NCBI RefSeq assembly: GCF_001704415.2
Contig: NC_030817.1
Location: forward strand, 37,707,550-37,771,549
DNA length: 64,000 nucleotides
From: Capra hircus
Lineage: Eukaryota; Chordata; Mammalia; Artiodactyla; Bovidae
Direction of reading: 5' to 3'
The notes beneath the pieces are model-generated. The model was not told the origin of the DNA, ran no database searches, and saw nothing but the letters and a program-made list of their open reading frames with translations. Positions 54,796 to 64,000 of this stretch are shown here, piece by piece. Position 1 is the stretch's first letter. Each line of letters begins with the position of its first letter. The position numbers and the translations under genes are program-made.

Positions 54796-55145
54796 TGAAT
54801 TCCCTGGTGGTCCAGTGGTTAGGGCCCCATGCTTCCACTGCAGGGTGCTCAGGTCTGACCCGGGTCAGGGAACTAAGATCCCACCTGCCGCTGGACAACT
54901 ATGCCCACTACCACAGCTATAGAAGAGCCTTGTCCTGCAAGGAAGACCCAGCACAGGAAAAAGATATACAAATGCTCCGCCCTGCACCCCACCGCATCCC
55001 ACCTCTCTAGGCTGATACATACGTATATTCATGGCTGACTCACTTTGTTGTGGGGCAGAAACCAACACAACACTAAAGCAATTATCCTCCAAACAAAAAT
55101 AGTTTTTAAAAAGTAGTATCAGGCCCCCCCTCAAAAAAATATCTG
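54796..55145 (+). mobile_element. CHR-like SINE
   Basis: Head 'ttccctggtggtccagtggt', then 'tcagggaactaagatcccac', and an A-rich tail with 'gcaattatcctccaaac'. Confidence 0.82.
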
Positions 55146-55633
55146 TGGAATATGTAATGAAGGTATACGGGTCAAAATTCAATTATTTGAAAAAAATAAT
55201 ATATATAAATATAAAATGAAAAAAAAAATAAAGTCATGAACTTTGCTTTATCTTCCTGGCTTATGCATTAATCTTTCCCCTTCCCAGTGGCTGGAGGTGG
55301 AAATCTCTTGAACTAAAAGAGAATATATTCGAGAAAGGAAAGTATTTGAGAAGAATTGCAGCAAATTTGCAAATATTTATTGGCTTGTGCAGATTCAATA
55401 GCTAAATCACTTTGTGAATTTTTCCTTTTTCTCTCATGAAAACTTTCTAAATAACTCAAGATGCTGTCATTGGTAGCTCACATGGAGCCTGACTATTTTT
55501 AAACATTGGATCAGGATTCAGAAAGGCAAGTAAATACATATGCAAGTGTTTGTGTATTCATTAAAACTTTTAAAATTTCAGAATCGATAGCAAATGAATA
55601 CATTAACTCTTTTGCTCTAGGGAGTATATTTCT
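55146..55633. other. AT-rich spacer
   Basis: Nothing recognised. Confidence 0.35.
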
Positions 55634-55643
55634 ATTTTCAATA

Positions 55644-55848
55644 TTGGTGGTGGTTGCTTAGTCGCTAAGTCGTGTCCAACTCTTGTGACCCCATGAACTG
55701 TAGACCACCAGGCTCCTCTGTCCATGGGATTCTCCAGGCAAGAATACTGGCATGCCCTCCTCGGGGGGATCTTCCTGACCCAGGGATTGAACCTGCATCT
55801 CTTGCTTTGGCAGGCAGATTCTTTACCACTGAGCCACCAGGGAATTCC
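55644..55848 (-). mobile_element. Bov-tA SINE with 10-bp target duplication
   Basis: Full head (right) and body. attttcaata is at 55634-55643 and 55849-55858. Confidence 0.95.
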
Positions 55849-55858
55849 ATTTTCAATA

Positions 55859-57204
55859 ATAAATTGCTACAATTACTGTGCATTTTTGAGCTGAGCAAGG
55901 TAACACAGAATCAAATTCTGTTGTTTTTCTATTAATGAAACAATAGTTAATGTGATGAACTAAGGGTAAAGTCATCTTTGAAACTATGTATCAGAGAAGA
56001 AATATCTAATTAAATTAATTTTTAACACAAGAAGTCCCTGCAGTGGTGATCTGATATTGATTAAATTTATATTAAAACTGCAAAGTTTTTGTACAAACTG
56101 TTTCATAAGAGAGAACTGTTTCATAAGAGAGAAAAAGTTGTAACCGTGCGTCTAGGTATATCTTCCCTTCCCGAAGTTGCAGTGCCTTTCAAAAATGCGT
56201 GTCTTTACCCCCGTCCAGAATCGATTTTCAAAAGAGCACAGTTTCAGTCATTAATCAGTATGGAATCATGGGAAATAAACCCTTTCTTAGACGCACTCAT
56301 CTTAACCACTAACATGGTTAAGATGACTGCTGCTGCTGCTGCTGCTGCTAAGTCGCTTCAGTCGTGTCTGACTCTGTGCGACTGCAGTACATCTTTAGTA
56401 CCTCCAAACATCAACCTTTCACCTCATTGTCATCTACCTTTAGATCCACATACATTTCTGGTATTTTTTGAGACCAGAAAAGCCTAAGAAAGAAGAAAGC
56501 CCAGCAAATAAGTAATTATGTTGTTTTCTCCATGTGGACCTGTGAATTTCTCATTTTTCCCATGACCTGAGTTTAGTTTTCCCTTAGTGACTTTTTCTTC
56601 ACATCTTTAATATATGCTGAGTTTTATCACAGAAAATGCTGCTTTTCAATGAACTCCAATCTATCCTTTGAAAACTCGCAGAAATGTTTGGCCTTGTGTG
56701 AACAAAAGAACAGAAACCACCTAGAACAAATCTGAAACTGTAATACCTGAACACTGTTCTCCACAAAGAAATAAACAAGTGTTTTAGAATAAGAAAATGG
56801 TGATATAGTAAAAATAAGATTGGGAGTCACTTAAGAATCAAGCAATAAAATTAGAAGACACTTTTTAGCTCTGGAAAGTAAACATAAATTGTGTATAATC
56901 CAATGCCTGTGCTCAAACAAATTAGTTAGTGTACTTTCAGGGTGAAATACAGATTGCTTTGTTTAAAGATGCTTCTTTTTATCTAGACAGACATGTTGAT
57001 GCTGAATCAACATGTGCTGATGCTGAATCAAGTGGAATATACCTAAAAGTCACATTATGTGGGCACTATAATGATATCATCTCCATGGTTTGAATAATTC
57101 TGGGTTTGTATATTTACATAAAAAGTTTCACTGGAAATCCAGAACAACAACTAAATTTGTCCAAAAGGTCAATGGTGTTGACAGGTAAGAAGCAAAGTCA
57201 GGTG
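55859..57204. other. Spacer with a short Bov-A piece
   Basis: Mostly AT-rich and unique-looking. A 57-base Bov-A fragment with a (CTG)n tail lies at 56330-56386 on the minus strand. The 132-codon frame 56089-56487 runs through that fragment and is not a gene. Confidence 0.4.
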
Positions 57205-57284
57205 AATCATCTGGAGAGCAGAGCAGAAACTATTTTAAAATAAACACCAGTTTAAACTGTTTGACTATGGCATTTGGTTTACAT
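57205..57284. repeat. 80-bp flank, left copy
   Basis: aatcatctggagagcagagc to ggcatttggtttacat. It pairs with 59313-59392, 72 of 80 bases identical with no indel, and the BovB lies exactly between them. Confidence 0.93.
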
Positions 57285-59312
57285 CAGTTCAGTCGCTCAG
57301 TTGTGTCTGACTCTTTGCAACCCCATGGACTGCAGCATGCCAGGCTTCCCTGTCCTTCACTATCTCCCAGACTTGCTCAAACTCATGTCCATTGAGTCGG
57401 TGATGCCATCCAACCATCTCGTCCTCTGTCATCCCCTTCTCCTCCTGCCTTCAGTCTTTCCCAGCATCAGGGTCTTTTCCAATGAGTCGGTTCTTTGCAT
57501 CAGGTGGCCTTCAGCTTCAGCTTCAGCTTCAGCATCAGTCCTTTCAATGAACACCCAGGAATGATTTCCTTTAGGATTGACTGGTTTGATCTCCTTGCAG
57601 TCCAGGGGACTCTCAAGAGTCTTCTCCAACACCACAGTTCAAAAGCATCGATTCTTTGGTGCTCAGTTTTTGTTATGGTTGAACATCCATACGTGACTAC
57701 TGGAAAAACCATAGCTTTGACTAGATGGACCTTTGCTGGCAAAGTAACGTCTCTTCGTTTTAATATGCTGTCTAGATTTGTCATAGCTTTTCTTCCAAGA
57801 AGCAAGTGTCTTTTAATTTCATGGCTGTAGTCACCATCTGCAGTGATTTTTGGAGCCCAAGAAAATAAAAGTTTGTCACTGTTTCCATTGTTTCCCCATC
57901 TATTTGCCGTGCAGTGATGGGACCAGATGCCATGATCTTCATTTTTTGAATGTTGAGTTTTAAGCCAACTTTTTCACTCTCCTCATTCACTTTCATTAAG
58001 AGGCTCTTTAATTCCTCTCCACTTTCTGCCATAAGGGTGGTATCATCTACGTATCTGAGGTTATTGCTATTTCTGCCAGCAATCTTGATTCCAGCTTGTG
58101 CTTCATCCAGGCTGGCATTTCGCATGATGTACTCTGCATGTGAGTTAAATAATGACAGTACTCCTTTCCCAATTTGGAACCCATCTGTTGTTCCATGTCT
58201 TGTTCTAACTGTTTCTTGACCTACATACAGATTTCTCAGGAGGCAGGTAAGGTGGTCTTATATCCTCATCTCTTGAAGAATTTTCCAGTTTGTTGTGATC
58301 TATACAGTTGAAGGCTATCACCTAATCAATAAAGCGGAAGTAGATGTTTTTCTGGAATTTTCTTGCTTTTTCTATGATCCAGTGGATGTTGGCAATTTGA
58401 TCTCTGGTTCCTCTGCCTTTTATGAATTCAGCTTGAACATCTGGAATTTCTTAGTTCACGTACTGTTGAAGCCTGGCTTGGAGAATTTTGAGCATCACTT
58501 TGCTAGCATGTGAGATGAGTGCAATTGTGTGGTAGTTTAAGCATTCTTTGGCATTGCCTTTCTTTGGGATTGGAGTGAAAACTGACCTTCTCCAGTCCTG
58601 TGGCCACTGCTGAGTTTTCCAAAGTTGCTGGCGTTTTGAGTGCAGCACTTTCACAGCATCATTTTTTAGGATTTGAAATAGCTCCACTGGAATATCATCA
58701 CCTTGTTCGCAGTGATGCTTCCTAAGTCCCGCTTAACTTTGAATTCCAGCATGTTTGGCTCTAGGTGAGTGATCACACCATTGTGGTTATCCGGGTCATG
58801 AAGATCTTTTTTGTATAGTTCTTCTATGTATTCTTGCCACCTCTTCTTAATATCTTCTGCTTCTGTTAGGTCCAGACCATTTCTGTCCTTTATCGAGCCC
58901 ATCTTTGCATGAAATGTTCCCTTGGTATCTCTAATTTTCTTGGAGAGATCTCTAGTCTTTCCCATTTAATTGTTTTCCTCTATTTCTTTGCATTGGTCAC
59001 TGAGGAAGGCTTTCTTATCTCTCCTTGCTTTTCTTTGGAACTCTGCATTCAGATGGGTACATCTTTCCTTTTCTCCTTTGCCCTTGCTACTGCTGCTACT
59101 GCTGCTAAGTCGCTTCAGTCGTGTCCGACTCTGTGCGACCCCATAGACGGCAGCCCACCAGGTTCCCCCATCCCTGGGATTCTCTAGGCAAGAATACTGG
59201 AGTGGGTTGCCATTCTTAGCCTCTCTTTTCTCCGCTATCTGTAAGGCCTTCCCAGACAGCTGATTTTGCTTTTGTTTTTCTTGGGGATGGTCTTGATCAC
59301 TGTCTCCTGTAC
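57285..59312 (-). mobile_element. BovB LINE between 80-bp direct repeats
   Basis: About 1.9 kb of minus-strand BovB, 3' end at the left ('cagttcagtcgctcagttgt'), 5' side at the right ('cttgatcactgtctcctgta'). Broken frames show YVDDTTLMAES (57781-58125, the YADD box with A to V), the C-terminal region (57500-57805) with an expanded LKLKLKLK stretch, and an upstream block DRNGLDLTEAEDIKKRWQEYIEELY (58666-58965). The endonuclease is missing or truncated. A Bov-A unit is nested at 59090-59213. It is dead. Confidence 0.93.
59090..59213 (-). mobile_element. Bov-A unit nested in BovB
   Basis: (CTG)n-rich left end and one Bov-A body to 'ggagtgggttgccattc'. Confidence 0.9.
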
Positions 59313-59392
59313 AATCATCTGGAGAACAGAGCAGAAATTATTTTAAAATAGACACCAGTTTAGACTGTCTGACTACGGCATTTGTTTTGCAT
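59313..59392. repeat. 80-bp flank, right copy
   Basis: aatcatctggagaacagagc to ggcatttgttttgcat. Eight differences from 57205-57284, seven of them transitions. Confidence 0.93.
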
Positions 59393-59935
59393 GAATAAAT
59401 ATGATATTGTTTCAGAAGACAATTTAAAAACAACAAGAAAAAGAAAACAGCCTTCCAAATTAATGCCTTAATGTCCAGTTTGTAGTACTGAAATAACAAG
59501 GACAAAGATTTTAAAAAGAGAAGAATCAATAAAAACTTATTTGTGAGGAGATGAGAGTACCCACTTTTGGTTTAAATAGTGTATAGATTGAATATTGGCT
59601 CTGATTACTGCATTCAGCCTTTGAAACAATTCCGTCCACAGCACTGATGCTGACTTTCAGTGTAATGCCAGGGCTGAATCACCAGAATCGGGTGGTGGAA
59701 TTTTGCTGGTAAGGCTTTGTGCTGCCCCATTTCAGTGTGGACCACAGGAGAATGTGGGAGTCGTTGCAGGGCCTCAGGCAGGATAGGCCTAGGATGAATG
59801 TGGCCGCTCCAAGCTGACGTGCTGCTGATGACTCACATTCTAAGGTGCGACTTCAGAGGCAGACATTATTGAATGGTTAAAGAAAAGGATATTTAGCCTT
59901 GATATGATATTAACCCTCAGCCCTCACTACTATGT
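59393..59935. other. Spacer, no gene recognised
   Basis: Nothing recognised. Confidence 0.35.
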
Positions 59936-60120
59936 ATAAAATAGATAACTAATGAGAACCTACTGTATAGCACAGGAAACCACTAGCGCTCTGTGGTGAC
60001 TTAAATGGGACGGAAATCCAAAAAAGGGGATATGTGTAGACATGTGGCTGATCCACTTTGCTGTGCAGCAGAAGTTAATACAACAGTGTAAAGTAACTAA
60101 ATACTCCAACAAAAAAGAAA
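59936..60120. mobile_element. Artiodactyl L1 tail
   Basis: 'gataactaatgagaacctac', 'gtatagcacaggaaaccact', 'gctgatccactttgctgtgc' and 'cagaagttaatacaaca' are tail landmarks, followed at 60290-60455 by another tail ending ('cctaataaagctggaaaag'). Confidence 0.75.
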
Positions 60121-61358
60121 AATAATGACTGTTACAATTCTGCTTAAAGGCAATAGAATGAGCACAACTCAGCTAGAGATGTATGAATCTTCTAAAGCCT
60201 TATGAAGTACTCAAAGCATAATTCATGAGCTAAGAAAATGATGAATGAGAAGATGGCTATTAGCTGAGCCTACTGTGGTAATCATTCCACAATATAGCAT
60301 ATCAATCAAAGCTGTCATGCTGTATGCCTTAAACTTATACAGCTATGTATGTCAATTGTTCATTGATGTATGTAAATGAACTGAACTGAATGTTAATTGT
60401 TTCCTAATAAAGCTGGAAAAGTAATAAATTTTAAAATTAAAAAACAAACCAAAAAAATAGGTCTTATTTGGGTCATTTAGATCAGCCCCATGAGAAGCCT
60501 TCTGTCTTCAGGGGGTCTTCCTTCAAACACCAACTACCTCTTCTGAAATTTCAGTGTTTCTTCAGTTCCTGTGTGCAACATTCAAAGCCTCTGAAATGAT
60601 ACACAGAAATGCTCCTAATCTGAACCTTGTAAATCCCCCTCACCTTCTGTTATACCCAAACACTTCTTCGTCTTAGGCATGCATAGTCATTTGTGATTAT
60701 TTCTATTCATCACCTCTGCACACCTTGATCTTTCCTGACTGCCTGGAAAACTCCCAATATCCTCTAAGAGGCAACCTGAGTATTAACTTCTCTAAATTGA
60801 ATCCTACTCAGGGAGTGCACTTGAGCATCTCCCCTGAAAGACTTTCTTCTGGATCCTGGACCTGCTTTCCCTGCCCTTGAGCCTGGCCCAACCTGGCGAC
60901 CCACTACATTGAAGCCCCACAGTGAACTATATGTGCCTTAAATAATTTGTATCATAACGTCCGACACCACTGAGCGACTGAGCAAGGACGCACAAGCAAA
61001 ACTTTTACGGTTGCTATTTCAGGGAATGGCCACAAGGCGGCAGGCTTTTCTGAAGACCAATTGTGATTACCTGGGAAATGAAAACTTTTGAGAGTTTTAA
61101 TTCAGGGCTGTAATTTAATGTGGAATGTACCTGAACGAACACCCAAAACCTTTTGTTTTTCTTGAGTATTCTTTTAAAATTAACCTTTATTCCATATTAT
61201 AGTGACATAGATACACAACGTGTGGTCGGTGGCAGGTGAACTGAATATATTTTCTATTTTGGTGTTATTTCTGCTTTCTCACCATTGTACTCTGATTAAG
61301 TTCTAGAGACATAACTTCTGTTTCTTTTTAATTTACTTGCTAAGCCACTTGGGAAGCC
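60121..61358. other. Spacer with L1 tail end
   Basis: Apart from the L1 ending near 60400-60455 and a 'gggaatggccacaaggcggc' module at about 61022, nothing is recognised. Confidence 0.4.
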
Positions 61359-61371
61359 TCTCATCTGCATT

Positions 61372-61631
61372 GCTGCTGCTGCTAAGTTGCTTCAGTCGTG
61401 TCTGACTCTGTGTGACCCCAGAGATGGCAGCCCGCCAGGCTCCCCTGTCCCTGGGATTCTCCAGGCAAGAACACTGGAGTGGGTTGCCATTTCCTTCTCC
61501 AGTGCATGAAAGTGAAAAGTGAAAGTGAAGTCGCTCAGTCGTGTCCGACTCTTAGTGACCCCATGGACTGCAGCCTATCAGGCTCCATGGGACTTGCCAG
61601 GCAAGAGTACCGGAGTGGGTTGCCATTGCCT
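61372..61631 (-). mobile_element. Bov-A2 SINE with 13-bp target duplication
   Basis: Two Bov-A units with the 'catgaaagtgaaaagtgaaa' joint. Exact tctcatctgcatt is at 61359-61371 and 61632-61644. Confidence 0.96.
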
Positions 61632-61644
61632 TCTCATCTGCATT

Positions 61645-62127
61645 AGCAGAACAAAAATAGTACCACCAAAGTTAGAAATCTGATTATGAAATAGCATGTT
61701 CCAAATTATTTGGAAGTAGTTAGGTCTTTATTTTTGAAAGGATTGATTTTGAAATAACCCAAACTTTGGTCCATCTTGCATTTCTGTGTTAAAATAGCAG
61801 AGGTATTTGAACCATTCTTTCCATTTATTTTGAACTCTTCTCTGAGAAACTAAACCACAGTGCTTTTGCCCACTAGGCTCAGGAAGTTTGATAAAAGAGA
61901 ATGAAAAAAACGAGACACCTCAGATGTCCTAAGACAGTCTGGTAAGTGATTTGTCTCACAAGAAACTTCGAGACTTGAGTTCCCTGCTGCTGATGCGTAA
62001 CACACATCATAAGCTTGGAAGGGTCACTGATGTACATACATGTCATTGAGCGTAATCTATCAACCAAGGGTTTCAGGACTGACAGGAAGCTCTCACCTCC
62101 TAACGACTCTGAATCTCTCTGACTTCC
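61645..62127. other. Spacer, no gene recognised
   Basis: Nothing recognised. Confidence 0.35.
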
Positions 62128-62137
62128 TGAGCTCCTT

Positions 62138-62422
62138 GAAAGTGAAAGTGGCTCAGTCGTGTCTGACTCTTTGCAACCCCATGGACTATACAGTCCATGG
62201 AATTCTCCAGGGCAGAATACTGGAGTGGGTTGACGTTCCCTTCTCCAGGGGATCTTCCCAATCCAGGGATTGAACCCAGGTCTCCCACACTGCGGACGGA
62301 TTCTTTACCAGCTGAGCCACAGCGGAAGCCCAAGATTACTGGAGTGGGTAACCTATCCCTTCTCCAGGGGAACTTCCTGACCCAGGAATCTAACCGGGGT
62401 CTCCTGCATTGCAGGCAGATTA
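62138..62422 (-). mobile_element. Tandem Bov-tA, one and a half copies
   Basis: A complete minus-strand Bov-tA (62138-62331) is followed by a second partial copy ('ttactggagtgggtaaccta' to 'gcattgcaggcagatta'). A single target duplication, tgagctcctt at 62128-62137 and 62423-62432, encloses both. Confidence 0.9.
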
Positions 62423-62432
62423 TGAGCTCCTT

Positions 62433-62634
62433 ACTTTAATGAATTCTGTCCGGTTGCCCTTCCTCCCTGTTGACTGATGGTGGCAACAGCCCACAGAGCC
62501 GAAGGTCTGGTCCAGTAACTGACCACGGGCTCTTCTCTTCCCTTTCCAGTCCTGCCTTTCCATCTCTTTCTCTTTTCTCTGCTGGTTGCTCACCTTTGCC
62601 ATTATCACTGGGAGGCGGTGGACAGGCATTATTC
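62433..62634. other. Short spacer
   Basis: GC-balanced, nothing recognised. Confidence 0.35.
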
Positions 62635-63545
62635 TTCACTGCTTGGTTGTGTCTGACTCTTTGCAACCCCATAGACTGCAGCACACCCTACTTCCCTGTC
62701 CTTCATCATCTCCCAGAGTTTGCTGAAGTTCATGTTCATTGAGTCGGTGATGCCATCCAGCCATCTCATCCTCTGTCACCCTCTTCGCCTCCTGCTCTCA
62801 ATCTTTCCCAGCATCAGGATCTTTTCCAATAAGTCGGTTCTTCGCATCAGGTGGCCAAACTATTGGAGCTTCAGCTTCAGCATCAGTCCTTCCAATGAAT
62901 ATTCAGGACTGATTTCCTTTAGAATTGACTGGTTTGATCTCCTTGCAGTCCAAGGGACTCTCAAGAGTCTTCTCCAACACAGTTCAAAAGCATCAGTTCT
63001 TCATCGCTCAGCCTTCTTTATGGTCCAACTCACATCCATACATGACTACTGGAAAAACCATAGCTTTGACTAGATGAGCCTTTGTTGGCAAAGTAATGTC
63101 TCTGCTTTTCAATTTACTGCCTAGGTTGGTCATAGCTTTTCTTCCAAGGAGTAAGTGTCTTTTAATTTCATGGCTGCAGTCATCATCTGCAGTGATTTTG
63201 GAGCCCAAGAAAATAAAGTCTGTCACTGTTTTCATTATTTCCCCATCTATTTGCCATGAAGTGATGGGACCAGATGCCATGATCTTAGTTTTCTGAATTT
63301 TCTGAGTTTTAAGCCAACTTTTTCACTCTCCTCTTTTACTTTCATTAAGAGGCTCTTTAGTTCTTCTTCACTTTCTGCCATAAGGGTGGTGTCATCTGCG
63401 TATCTGAGGTTATTGATATTTCTCCCGGAAATCTTGATTCCAGCTTGTGTTTCATCCAGGCCAGTATTTTGCTGATGTACTCTGCATAGAAGTTAAATAA
63501 GCAGGGTGATAATATACAGCCTTGATGTAGTCTTTTCCTGATATG
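62635..63545 (-). mobile_element. BovB LINE, 5'-truncated
   Basis: About 900 bases of minus-strand BovB. It covers the C-terminal region and reaches the RT box NINNLRYADDTTLMAE (antisense around 63375-63425, intact YADD). Frames are broken ('FGSKLKSRDITLPTKAHLVKAMVFPVVMYGCE' is one). The start is cut at about 63545. Confidence 0.92.
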
Positions 63546-64000
63546 GAATGGGCCACTTCCTCTGCCTCCCCGTGGGGTCCTTGTTGAGGGGAAGGGGGAC
63601 ACAGCAGCTCTGGAAAGGCACAGGTGACCTGGAAGTGAGGCTTCCCTCCCGCCCTCACCCGTGAGGCTGGACCACACAGAGGTGGATGCCCCAGCTCCAG
63701 CCAAGCCTTCCGATGCCCTCAGCACCCATGACATTCCACCTGCATCCCACAGACACTGAACTCCCAGATAACCTGCCCCAAGCATCTTATGTAGAGAGAG
63801 AGTGAGAAAACTCTTTCCTAAGCTTCTAAATTCTGTCAGGAAGCAGACAGTGATGATGGTACCATCCTCACAACTGAGCTTCTATCCTCAGCCACTCATC
63901 TCTGTGGTCTGGTCTGGCCCCCTCCACCCCTGTGTCTGAGGCTACAGTGGCCTTCTCTTATCCCTGTGTGTTTCCCGTAAATCCCACTCTCTTGGGACTT
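63546..64000. other. GC-rich spacer to the window end
   Basis: Nothing recognised. The 142-codon minus frame 63357-63785 joins this sequence to BovB and is a chance fusion. Confidence 0.35.

Noticed and set aside
63357..63785. 142-codon minus frame near the window end
   Set aside because: It joins GC-rich spacer to a truncated BovB and has no independent support.

Overview
The window looks like gene-poor, repeat-saturated nuclear DNA from a bovid ruminant (cattle, sheep or goat type). BovB (RTE) LINEs, Bov-tA and Bov-A2 SINEs, CHR-like tRNA-Glu SINEs and artiodactyl L1 tails recur every few hundred bases on both strands. I see no intact protein-coding gene. Almost every open frame is a shadow of a repeat or a frame inside a broken retrocopy. 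Family names come from recognised sequence landmarks, not from a library search, and many ends are approximate.

Layout. 1-7.5 kb: GC-rich sequence with LTR fragments, an old mammalian repeat and SINEs. 8.3-15.1 kb: an older minus-strand LTR split by a younger plus-strand class I provirus (two LTRs, tRNA-Ile-type primer site, polypurine tract, gag and env remnants), all inside an L1 tail. 15.1-16.2 kb: a broken TPX2 retrocopy. 16.5-28.5 kb: a mosaic of L1, LTR and SINE pieces, with a higher-order minisatellite (20.05-20.54 kb), a solo LTR with a clean 4-bp target duplication, a near-pure G tract, and a ~650-bp module present twice. 28.8-30.07 kb: one LTR with another nested in it. 30.07-34.5 kb: an old nuclear mitochondrial insertion (control-region edge, tRNA-Phe, 12S, tRNA-Val, part of 16S, minus strand), cut into pieces by a BovB, an L1 tail and two SINEs. 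36.2-36.6 kb: a second clean solo LTR. 37.8-38.4 kb: half a mariner transposon. 39.7-44.3 kb: antisense L1 ORF2 remnant and a plus-strand BovB. 52.1-54.6 kb: a nearly full-length broken DLAT retrocopy with a CpG-rich 5' end. 57.2-59.4 kb: a BovB flanked by an unusual 80-bp duplication. 62.6-63.5 kb: another BovB.

The genes do not work together in any pathway. The content of interest is the insertion history, which can be read as ordered nesting with target-site duplications. I found no previously undescribed functional system. The best leads are the dissected mitochondrial insertion, the provirus inside an LTR inside an L1, the 80-bp BovB duplication and the four-unit higher-order minisatellite.
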